In this document: positions 1 through 6,284 of the stretch, piece after piece | Layout: the number at the start of each line of letters is the position of its first letter | How positions within the stretch are numbered: position 1 is the stretch's first letter | Assembly (NCBI GenBank): GCA_017938645.1 | Contig: JAGBBE010000119.1 | Location: 1 to 25,248, forward strand | From: Clostridia bacterium | GTDB taxonomy: Bacteria; Bacillota_A; Clostridia; Christensenellales; Aristaeellaceae | DNA: 25,248 nucleotides | Direction: 5' to 3' | Made by a program: the position numbers and the translations under genes | Notes under the pieces: generated by a model | Seen by the model: the letters and a program-made list of their open reading frames with translations, nothing else | Told to the model about the DNA's origin: nothing | Databases searched by the model: none

Positions 1-435
1 GTGCTTGATCAGCTCTTCGGTGCCCAGCAGCGCGGTCACGTCCAGAGCCTCAGCAATGAAGGTGTCGCCGCCCTCGACAAACTCGAAGGTCGCGTCCATC
101 ACTTCGATTTCGCCAGCCCAGGCACCCTTGTAACCGGTCACCTTGATCTTGGTGCCGGGAACCAGCTTGGCAGCGTCCTCTTCGGAGCAAGCCATTTCAT
201 ACAGGAAGTAAGCGCCGTCCTGATCCTGGGTGTAAGCGGTGATCTTGTTGTCCCACCAGGACTGGGTGGCCTGCACGTAGGTCTCGATCACAACTTCAGC
301 GTCCATCTCAGCAGCGTCGTACTCGGCATAGGTCATAACGCCTTCGCTCTTCACAGCAGCTTCCTCAGCCACGGTGCAGCCAACGATGCCAACAGCCAGC
401 ATCAGGGTCATCATCAGAGCCAGAAACTTCTTCAT
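1..435 (-). CDS. Small secreted lipoprotein, OB-fold-like, C-terminus outside window
   Basis: The reading frame starts at ATG 435 and runs off the left edge after 145 codons without a stop, so the gene is partial at its 3' end. It has a clear lipoprotein signal: MKK, a hydrophobic stretch (FLALMMTLMLAVGIV) and a Gly-Cys at residues 19-20, so it is probably anchored to the outer face of the membrane. The start is supported by a GGAGG site 11 bases upstream. The mature part (about residues 40-145) alternates beta-strand-like segments, for example AEVVIETYVQATQSWWDN, GAYFLYEMACS and GTKIKVTGYKG, which resembles small OB-fold lipoproteins of Clostridia; that fold assignment is inference from pattern only. 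It has its own promoter in the gap behind the binding-protein gene, so it need not be part of the transporter operon. Specific function unknown. Confidence 0.8.
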   Translation of the reverse strand, partial: MKKFLALMMTLMLAVGIVGCTVAEEAAVKSEGVMTYAEYDAAEMDAEVVIETYVQATQSWWDNKITAYTQDQDGAYFLYEMACSEEDAAKLVPGTKIKVTGYKGAWAGEIEVMDATFEFVEGGDTFIAEALDVTALLGTEELIKH

Positions 436-478
436 AGTTTGTTCGCCTCCATAGTCAGTGTTTCGGGGTACTAGCATC

Positions 479-506
479 ATTATACATCAAAAATGCAGGA
501 AATCAA
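479..506 (-). promoter_or_regulatory. Sigma-A-type promoter for the small lipoprotein gene
   Basis: Reading the minus strand, TTGATT (501-506) is followed after 16 bases by a perfect TATAAT (479-484). The predicted start of transcription is near 472, leaving a leader of about 37 bases to ATG 435. The -35 box abuts the stop codon of the binding-protein gene (510-512). I see no terminator between the two genes. Confidence 0.65.
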
Positions 507-509
507 TAA

Positions 510-2108
510 TCACTTTGCTTTGATCTTCTTTTTGATTGCGCCGAAAAGCAGGTACAGACCAATGAGAACCCATGCGCCGGCAAGGGCTGAAAGCAGGCTT
601 ACAGCGGTGGAGGGCAGCGGGCCCAGATCGGCCTTTCCGCCTGCATTCAGGCCGCTTTGGCCGTCCACGTTAAGGCGGTAGAGAGAGGTCATGTCGCCAA
701 AGAGCTTGTCGAAGTATTCGGCGTTGACTTCCTTCTTGCGGCGGATGGATTTTGTTACATCTTCGATCATCTGTCCGGCGGCGTCGCGCAGGGATGCAGA
801 GCCATTGAAGACGGGCGTGACGAAGGTGTTTTCGGTGTTGTCAAGCAGGAGCTGGGAAGCCTTGATCTTGATGTCGTAGTACATGTCGTTGTCTTCGCCG
901 ATGCGGCTTAAGTAATCCTGATACTCCGCGCTCTTCTGCGCCTTGGAGGTTACAGGCACATAGCCTTCGGTGGAGGAATAGGCGATCTGCACGTCGTTGG
1001 TGAGCATGTACTGCATGAACAGCCAGGATGCAAGCACCTCCTGCGGATCCTCCTTGTTGAAGATGCACATCGACGGCCCCTGAGAGATCATCTGCGGATG
1101 CTCGGGGTCGAACTGAGGAATGGGCATGATGGCGGTTTCAAACTGTACCAGCTTGTCCTCGGCAATATCGATGAGCGGCGCGTTGGAACCCATCCATGTT
1201 GCGCCGGCGCTGGAGTCGATGGCGAAGATGCACTGTCCGGCGTTGAGGAAATTGGCAGGATAGCTGGAAATCTTGAAGGTGGAGAATGCGCCCAGACGCA
1301 CATGGGATGCGATGTTTTCCAGCAGCTCCTTGGTGGTGTCGTTGAAGATGAGGATGTCGCCGGAAGCAGTGGAGTAGCCCGCATTCTTCTGACGAAGCAT
1401 CTGAATCATCATGTTATCGGTGGACTTGTAGATGAAGGGAATCATCACCTTCTGGCCATTGACAAGATAGTTGCCGTCGGCGTCCTTGGCAGTGGCAGCG
1501 TCGGCAACCTCCCAAACGAAGTCCCACGTGAGCTTCTCAGGCAGTGTGAAGCCAAGCTTTTCCACAAAGGTCTTGTTGATGTAGCAGGCCTCGGTGGAGC
1601 GCATGTAGGGCAGCGCGTAATGATGGCCGTCGAAAGCGCATTCCTCAAGGAACTTGGGAATGATCTCCTCCGCAGTCGGCGCGTCGAAACGGACTTCGCT
1701 GCCGCCCAGACCGTACCTGGCATCGTCAAACAGGGAATCCAGCGGAACCACGCAGTTGTCGCCCGTCAGATAGGTGGCGATGTGATCAGGGTAGGTGATG
1801 CACACATTGGGCGTGGTGCCGGTGGCGATGTTGGTGATGACGTCGTTGTAGATACGGCCGTAGTCAGTGTACAGGCGAAGATTGACCTTGATGTTGGGAT
1901 ACAGCGCCTGAAAGTCCTCGATGGCCTTTTCGTAGATGCCGACCTGCACCATGTTGGTGTCGTTTTTGGCCCAGAAGGAAATCTCATAGTCGCGCGAGGT
2001 GTCGAACACGGACGGAATCTCGAACACGCTCTGATCACGCGAGCCGTGGCAGCCGGTGAAAATCACAAGGCACATCAGGAGCGAAAGCACAAGCAGCAGT
2101 TTTTTCAT
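510..2108 (-). CDS. ABC importer sugar-binding lipoprotein with an extra C-terminal membrane helix
   Basis: This 532-residue protein is a family 1 (MalE/UgpB-like) extracellular solute-binding protein. The start at ATG 2108 is chosen because it opens a lipoprotein signal (MKKLLLVLSLLMCLVIFTGC, Cys20) and overlaps the stop of the upstream permease as ATGA; the frame stays open for 95 codons further upstream, but that part lies inside the permease gene and reads as nonsense. The body has the expected features: a first strand DYEISFWAKND near residue 40, TPNVCITYPDHIATYL, and a ligand-cleft-like WTGSNAP-type segment (here TWMGSNAPL). Unusually, the C-terminus (about 500-525) is a hydrophobic helix ending in KKKIKAK, which looks like a membrane anchor. 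The gene is the last of its operon, after ATPase and two permeases. With the neighbouring GH8 enzyme the likely ligands are xylo-oligosaccharides; this is inference. Confidence 0.9.
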   Translation of the reverse strand: MKKLLLVLSLLMCLVIFTGCHGSRDQSVFEIPSVFDTSRDYEISFWAKNDTNMVQVGIYEKAIEDFQALYPNIKVNLRLYTDYGRIYNDVITNIATGTTPNVCITYPDHIATYLTGDNCVVPLDSLFDDARYGLGGSEVRFDAPTAEEIIPKFLEECAFDGHHYALPYMRSTEACYINKTFVEKLGFTLPEKLTWDFVWEVADAATAKDADGNYLVNGQKVMIPFIYKSTDNMMIQMLRQKNAGYSTASGDILIFNDTTKELLENIASHVRLGAFSTFKISSYPANFLNAGQCIFAIDSSAGATWMGSNAPLIDIAEDKLVQFETAIMPIPQFDPEHPQMISQGPSMCIFNKEDPQEVLASWLFMQYMLTNDVQIAYSSTEGYVPVTSKAQKSAEYQDYLSRIGEDNDMYYDIKIKASQLLLDNTENTFVTPVFNGSASLRDAAGQMIEDVTKSIRRKKEVNAEYFDKLFGDMTSLYRLNVDGQSGLNAGGKADLGPLPSTAVSLLSALAGAWVLIGLYLLFGAIKKKIKAK

Positions 2109-2980
2109 CCCTTGGTGCCTCCTCTCGCAACGCCTTCCATGATCTTCTTGTGGAAGATCAAAAACAGCACGATCAGAGGCACGGAGATTACCACGACCGC
2201 AGCCATCATGGCCGGTATGTTCTCGCGGCCGAAGCCGTTTTCGCGGATCTCCTGAATGCCGTTGGACACAAGGAAGAAGTTCTGATCGTCCGTAATCAGG
2301 CGCGGCCAGACGTAGGAGTTCCAGCACTCGATGACCTTCAGAATCGCGATGGTCACCAGTGTCGGACGGCAGATGGGAATCATGACCTTCCACAGATACT
2401 TGAAGTCGGAGGTCGCGTCCACCTTGGCCGCGTAATAGAGCTCGTCCGGAATCTGGGCGAAGTTTTCTTTGAGCAGATAGATATAGAATACCGACGTAAC
2501 CGAGGGCAGGATCAGACCGGCAAAGGTGTTGCGCAGATCCATGTTGGTGATGGTTACAAAGTTGGTGATAATCACCAGTTCGTTGGGAATCATCATGAGG
2601 CTGAGGAAGATCACAAACGCCACGTTTTTGCCCTTGAAATCAAGCCTTGCAAAGCCAAAGGCGGCAAGCACGGTTACGATCATCATCAGCGCTGTGGTGA
2701 TCACGGTGAAGATCAGCGTGTTGGTGAAGTACTTCGCCAGCGGAACCGCAGTGAAGGCGTCGGCGTAGTTCTGAAGCGTCGGCGACAGCGTGAAAAGCTG
2801 CGGGATGTACTCGGAGTTGTAGGCGCTGTAGCTCTTGACGCTGGAGAGGATCATCCAGTAGAAGGGGAAAAGCACCATGATGGCCCACAGGGTGAGCATG
2901 GTGTAGATGAAGATGTTCAGCACCTTGCGCCGTGAGGCGTAGGAGCGTTCAATCCGTTCAAAATCAACTTGCTTACTCAT
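2105..2980 (-). CDS. ABC importer permease, MalG/UgpE type
   Basis: A 291-residue inner-membrane permease of the carbohydrate-uptake family 1 transporters. The amino end (MSKQVDFERIERSYASRRK) is cytoplasmic, followed by a first membrane helix about 21-46 ending in the family-typical PFYWMILSSVK, and about five more helices. The EAA loop that docks onto the ATPase is at about 178-207 (PDELYYAAKVDATSDFKYLW and the following IP..RPT). ATG 2980 is preferred over an upstream extension because it is preceded by GAGGT at a proper distance and lies 8 bases behind the other permease gene. Its TGA overlaps the ATG of the binding-protein gene by four bases, suggesting translational coupling. It pairs with the MalF-type permease upstream. 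Confidence 0.95.
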   Translation of the reverse strand: MSKQVDFERIERSYASRRKVLNIFIYTMLTLWAIMVLFPFYWMILSSVKSYSAYNSEYIPQLFTLSPTLQNYADAFTAVPLAKYFTNTLIFTVITTALMMIVTVLAAFGFARLDFKGKNVAFVIFLSLMMIPNELVIITNFVTITNMDLRNTFAGLILPSVTSVFYIYLLKENFAQIPDELYYAAKVDATSDFKYLWKVMIPICRPTLVTIAILKVIECWNSYVWPRLITDDQNFFLVSNGIQEIRENGFGRENIPAMMAAVVVISVPLIVLFLIFHKKIMEGVARGGTKG

Positions 2981-2988
2981 GCCGCACC

Positions 2989-3882
2989 TCACGAATAATG
3001 CACGTGCTTCTTGCTGATGATGAGGTTGATGCACGTGATCGTCATTACGATGGCAAACAGGATGATGGCCGCCGCCGACGCATAGCTGGGATATCCGCCG
3101 GAGTTGCCGTAGAGCATGTCGTACACATAACCTACAATCGTGTTCATGCCTGCGGCGTTGAGGTCGGTGCCAAAGAGCGCCACAGAGTCCGAGTAGGCCT
3201 TGAACGCGCCGATGAAGCCCGTGATGATCAGGTAGAACACCGTGGGCGAGATCATGGGCAGGGTGATACGCATGAAGGTGCGCACCTTCGAGGTGCCGTC
3301 AACCTGCGCTGCCTTGTAGTAGTCCTGATTGACCGACGCCAGCGCGCTGGTGAGAATCAGAATCTTGAAGGGCAGAACCACCCACACGGTGTAGAAGCAC
3401 AGCACGAACATCTTGGCCCAGTACGGTCCGTCGATAAAGTCGATGGGCTCGCAGCCGAACCAGCTGAGGATCAGGTTGGCCAGACCGTCGGTGTAGGGCG
3501 TTTTTTTGAACAGGATCATGAACACCAGACCCACGGCCAGCGTGTTGGTGACATAGGGCAGGAAGTAGATGGTCTGATAGAGGTTGCGCAGCGGCTTGAT
3601 AGCGTTAAGGCCGGTAGCGATGAGCAGCGCAAGGCCGGTGGAAATCGGAACAGTGAAGATAACCAGAATGAACGTGTTCTTGACCGCCTGCAGGAAGTAG
3701 GGGTCGTGCAGGACGTAGGAGTAGTTGTAGCCGCCTACGCCGTAATAGGTCTGGGAGGCGGAGTTGTAGCCCTCCTCCAGCGAGTAGATGAACACGTCGA
3801 TGAGCGGGTACACCATGAACGCGCCCAGAAACAGAATGGCGGGCAGCAGGTACAGCCAGCCTTTGAGATTTTTGTTTTCCAT
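2989..3882 (-). CDS. ABC importer permease, MalF/UgpA type
   Basis: A 297-residue membrane permease. It begins MENKNLKGWLYLLPAILFLG, the typical start of UgpA/MsmF-like permeases with the Pro in the first helix, and has about six membrane helices. The EAA docking loop is at about 187-214 (QDYYKAAQVDGTSKVRTFMR, then ITLPMISPT). Ligand specificity cannot be read from it. ATG 3882 has GGAGGC about 9 bases upstream. The gene sits 18 bases behind the ATPase gene and 8 bases before the partner permease, so all four transporter genes form one transcript from the promoter at 5049-5077. Confidence 0.95.
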   Translation of the reverse strand: MENKNLKGWLYLLPAILFLGAFMVYPLIDVFIYSLEEGYNSASQTYYGVGGYNYSYVLHDPYFLQAVKNTFILVIFTVPISTGLALLIATGLNAIKPLRNLYQTIYFLPYVTNTLAVGLVFMILFKKTPYTDGLANLILSWFGCEPIDFIDGPYWAKMFVLCFYTVWVVLPFKILILTSALASVNQDYYKAAQVDGTSKVRTFMRITLPMISPTVFYLIITGFIGAFKAYSDSVALFGTDLNAAGMNTIVGYVYDMLYGNSGGYPSYASAAAIILFAIVMTITCINLIISKKHVHYS

Positions 3883-3900
3883 GCGATCGCTGCCTCCGTA

Positions 3901-4998
3901 TCAGTCCGCGAGGATGCGCTGCTGGGTTTGCTTGTCAAACAGGAATACCTTGTCAGGATCAAGCGTGAAGCGCACCTTTTCAGCGCCGACAGCAACCTTC
4001 GTCTTGGCGCTGATGATGGCGCGGATGGATGCGTTTTCGCATTTGTCGTGGGTGGCTACCACGCTGATGTCGCGGCCCATGACCTCCACACGGCTGAGAT
4101 TGCAGCTGAAGGGACCGTTTTCATCGAGCGTGAAGCCCTCGGGACGGATGGCAACCCACGCTTCCTGATCCGGAATGCCGGAGGCGTCCAGCACGGCTTC
4201 GCCGCCAATCATGACCTTGCCGCCTTTCACGCTGCCCTCGAATACGTTGATAGGCGGCGTGCCAAGGAACTTGGCCACAAACAAATTGACAGGGCTGTCA
4301 TAAACATCCTGCGGCTGACCGATCTGCTGGATGACGCCGTCCTTCATGACCACGATCAGGTCGGAGATGGACATGGCCTCCTCCTGGTCATGGGTCACAA
4401 ACACCGTGGTCACCTGCGTTTCACGCTGGATGCGGCGGATTTCCTCGCGGGTCTGAAGCCTCAGACGAGCGTCAAGGTTGGAAAGCGGCTCGTCCAGAAG
4501 AAGCACGTTGGGCGTTTTCACCAAAGCGCGCGCGATGGCCACACGCTGCTGCTGACCGCCGGAAAGCTCCGAAGGCTTGCGGTCCATCAGACCCTCCAGC
4601 TGAACCAGCCTGGCCGCCTCGTTGGCACGGTCCAGCATCTGAGCGCGGGTGGGACGGGCGTCGCCCTTGAGGTTTTCCAGAGGGAAGAGGATATTCTGGC
4701 GAACCGTCAGATGCGGATAGAGCGCATAGTTCTGGAACACAAAGCCCACGCCGCGCTTTTCGGCAGGCACTTTGGTGACGTCGTCGTCGCCGAAGAAGAT
4801 TTTGCCGCTGGTGGGCTTGAGCAGGCCGCAGAGGAGGTTGAGCGCAGTGCTCTTGCCGCAGCCGGACGGGCCCAGCAGGCCGATGAGCTTTCCATCGGGG
4901 ATTTCAAAGGTAAAATCATTGACCGCCACCACTTCCTGAGGGCCGGTCTTGGAACGGCTGGGGAATTTTTTGGTCAGATTTTCAAGAACGATTTTCAT
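3901..4998 (-). CDS. ABC importer ATPase, MalK/MsmK/UgpC family
   Basis: A 365-residue nucleotide-binding subunit. Residues 1-235 are the ABC domain: Walker A GPSGCGKST at 43-51, Q-loop Gln89, signature LSGGQ at 145-149, Walker B LLLDE ending at Glu170, D-loop SNLD, and switch His203 in VFVTHDQEE. Residues about 240-365 form the TOBE/OB regulatory domain typical of sugar-importer ATPases (IRPEGFTLDENG, VEVMGRDISVVATH, RFTLDPDKVFLFD). ATG 4998 follows an AAGGAAGGG ribosome site. It is the first gene of the importer operon, which is unusual since such ATPases in Firmicutes are often encoded elsewhere and shared; a dedicated ATPase is implied. MsmK-type ATPases often serve several importers, so wider use is possible. 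Confidence 0.95.
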   Translation of the reverse strand: MKIVLENLTKKFPSRSKTGPQEVVAVNDFTFEIPDGKLIGLLGPSGCGKSTALNLLCGLLKPTSGKIFFGDDDVTKVPAEKRGVGFVFQNYALYPHLTVRQNILFPLENLKGDARPTRAQMLDRANEAARLVQLEGLMDRKPSELSGGQQQRVAIARALVKTPNVLLLDEPLSNLDARLRLQTREEIRRIQRETQVTTVFVTHDQEEAMSISDLIVVMKDGVIQQIGQPQDVYDSPVNLFVAKFLGTPPINVFEGSVKGGKVMIGGEAVLDASGIPDQEAWVAIRPEGFTLDENGPFSCNLSRVEVMGRDISVVATHDKCENASIRAIISAKTKVAVGAEKVRFTLDPDKVFLFDKQTQQRILAD

Positions 4999-5012
4999 GT
5001 GATCCCTTCCTT

Positions 5013-5027
5013 AAAGCACAATGCTTT
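5013..5027. promoter_or_regulatory. Palindrome in the leader of the importer operon, possible operator
   Basis: AAAGCA-CAA-TGCTTT is a perfect 6-3-6 inverted repeat placed between the predicted transcription start (about 5042) and the ribosome site (about 5005) of the importer operon. Position and symmetry fit a repressor site, but no local regulator gene pairs with it, and chance is possible. Confidence 0.4.
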
Positions 5028-5048
5028 GGTGGATTTTCATACCCTTAA

Positions 5049-5077
5049 ATTGTAGCCCAACGGATACGTCAAGTCAA
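5049..5077 (-). promoter_or_regulatory. Sigma-A-type promoter of the sugar importer operon
   Basis: On the minus strand TTGACT (5072-5077) and TACAAT (5049-5054) are separated by exactly 17 bases. The predicted transcript starts near 5042 and has a leader of about 45 bases before ATG 4998. Confidence 0.85.
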
Positions 5078-5086
5078 CGGCTGAAA

Positions 5087-5113
5087 CAAGAAAACGGCCG
5101 CCGGAGCAGCCGT
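5087..5113 (-). terminator. Intrinsic terminator after the GH8 gene
   Basis: On the minus strand an 8-bp stem (ACGGCTGC/GCGGCCGT, one G-U pair) with a TCCG tetraloop is followed by TTTTCTT. It lies 5 bases after the stop of the GH8 gene and separates it from the importer promoter. Confidence 0.8.
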
Positions 5114-5118
5114 AAAAG

Positions 5119-6228
5119 TCAGTAGATTTTGTACTGTCCCGCAAGCATGGCAAGGCAGAAAAAGTACAGGCAGTTGTCGTAGTAACGGCGCTTGCCGGTG
5201 CGCATGGGCATCTCCCAGAAGCGCTTGAGCCACATGTCGGCATTTGCGCTGTCGCTTGCAATGCTGGCAGCGGCCATCACGGCGGTGATGGCCGGCGGAT
5301 GCATGGCAGGTTCGTCGTGCGCGGCGCCGTCGAGGTCGTAGGCCTTGTAGTTCTCCTCCGGCAGCTGGGCAGCGAAGAAGTCCTGCAGATGCGTAACCAC
5401 ATCGCTCATGGGCTGGTTTTTGCCAAACCACACGCAGTCCAGCGCAATGTTCATCGCCACGCGGTAGGCGTCGGAGTAGTAGGCGTAGGGCTTTCCAAAC
5501 ATCAGCACAGGCGTTCCGTCGCACTGGGCATACTCCGGGCTCATGCCGGTTTTGGGATGGGCGGTGGAGGCGATGTATTCGCGGCTGGCTGCAGCGGCCT
5601 GCTTCCAGAAATCACGGTCGCATTCATCCGCACGCTGCGCAAACAGCTCGTAGAAATGCGGCAGATGGTAGGACGGATCGGAAATCTCCATATCCGGCAC
5701 AAACTTGATATAGTGGTTGTCCGGATTCCACATGGGCTTTCCGCCTTCGACCATCTCGCTCTGGTGCACGCAGTGGCGCAGAATGTCGCGGGCCATGGCG
5801 TCGTAGTTGTAAATGCCTTCACGGCTTCCCCAGCGTGCATCGGCCATGAACAGCGCCATGGCAAAGTACTCCTCGCCGTCGGGCGCGGGACCTTCGGCGT
5901 TGTGCTTTCCGTCCAGCTGTACCGACCACGCGAAGTAGCCTTCGTATTTTCCGGCGCTTTGATGCATGTAGCGCATGGAGAACGTCCACAGCTTGTCAAA
6001 CAGATCCTGACGGTCCATCTGCACGCACATCATCATGCCGTAGCTCATGCCCTCGGTGCGCGCGTCGATGTTGCCGGTGTCCTCCATGCAGCCGCTGTCG
6101 GGATCGACATCGTGGTAGAATCCATTCTCGGGATCGAAGAAGATGGTGTCAAAGCAATCCTGTACGCGCTTTTTTGCTTCCGCTTCGCCAACTCCAATGC
6201 GCTCGAAGAAATTCGGGTATGATTTCAT
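5119..6228 (-). CDS. GH8 reducing-end xylose-releasing exo-oligoxylanase (Rex type)
   Basis: This 369-residue protein resembles, as I recall it, Bacillus halodurans Rex along its whole length and is about as long (family about 370-390). Rex removes the reducing-end xylose from xylo-oligosaccharides of three or more units. Visible marks: general acid Glu59 in DARTEGMSYGMM, the substrate-site segment GPAPDGEEYF (113-122), DPSYHLPHFYELF (184-196), and the catalytic-base segment YYSDAYRVA with Asp253. Met309-His310-Pro311 matches the Leu-His-Pro kink that closes the cleft and makes Rex an exo-enzyme, so I prefer Rex over an endo-xylanase or chitosanase. No signal peptide is present: the enzyme is cytosolic and must act on imported substrate, which fits the importer next to it. 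ATG 6228 has AAAGGAG upstream. An upstream terminator hairpin ends only about 15 bases before the start, so its own promoter is not obvious. Confidence 0.93.
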   Translation of the reverse strand: MKSYPNFFERIGVGEAEAKKRVQDCFDTIFFDPENGFYHDVDPDSGCMEDTGNIDARTEGMSYGMMMCVQMDRQDLFDKLWTFSMRYMHQSAGKYEGYFAWSVQLDGKHNAEGPAPDGEEYFAMALFMADARWGSREGIYNYDAMARDILRHCVHQSEMVEGGKPMWNPDNHYIKFVPDMEISDPSYHLPHFYELFAQRADECDRDFWKQAAAASREYIASTAHPKTGMSPEYAQCDGTPVLMFGKPYAYYSDAYRVAMNIALDCVWFGKNQPMSDVVTHLQDFFAAQLPEENYKAYDLDGAAHDEPAMHPPAITAVMAAASIASDSANADMWLKRFWEMPMRTGKRRYYDNCLYFFCLAMLAGQYKIY

Positions 6229-6242
6229 AACGACACTCCTTT

Positions 6243-6277
6243 AAAATCAGGGACGGTTGTATTTCAAACCGTCCCTG
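6243..6277 (-). terminator. Terminator after the modular surface protein, abutting the GH8 ribosome site
   Basis: A perfect 11-bp stem (CAGGGACGGTT at 6267-6277 read on minus, closing at 6248-6258) with an 8-base loop is followed on the minus strand by ATTTT. The T run passes directly into the AAAGGAG ribosome site of the GH8 gene. Confidence 0.75.
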
Positions 6278-6284
6278 AGATGAT

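Noticed and set aside
1098..2255. Plus-strand 385-codon open frame
   Set aside because: Antisense shadow of the binding-protein gene; no recognisable domain or ribosome site.
2109..2393. N-terminal extension of the binding protein by 95 codons
   Set aside because: It lies within the permease gene; the lipoprotein signal and ATGA overlap fix the start at 2108.
2932..5055. Plus-strand open frame of 707 codons over the importer genes
   Set aside because: It is antisense to three well-recognised transporter genes, has no ribosome site or family signature, and His/Arg/Val-rich composition typical of reverse-frame shadows in GC-rich DNA.
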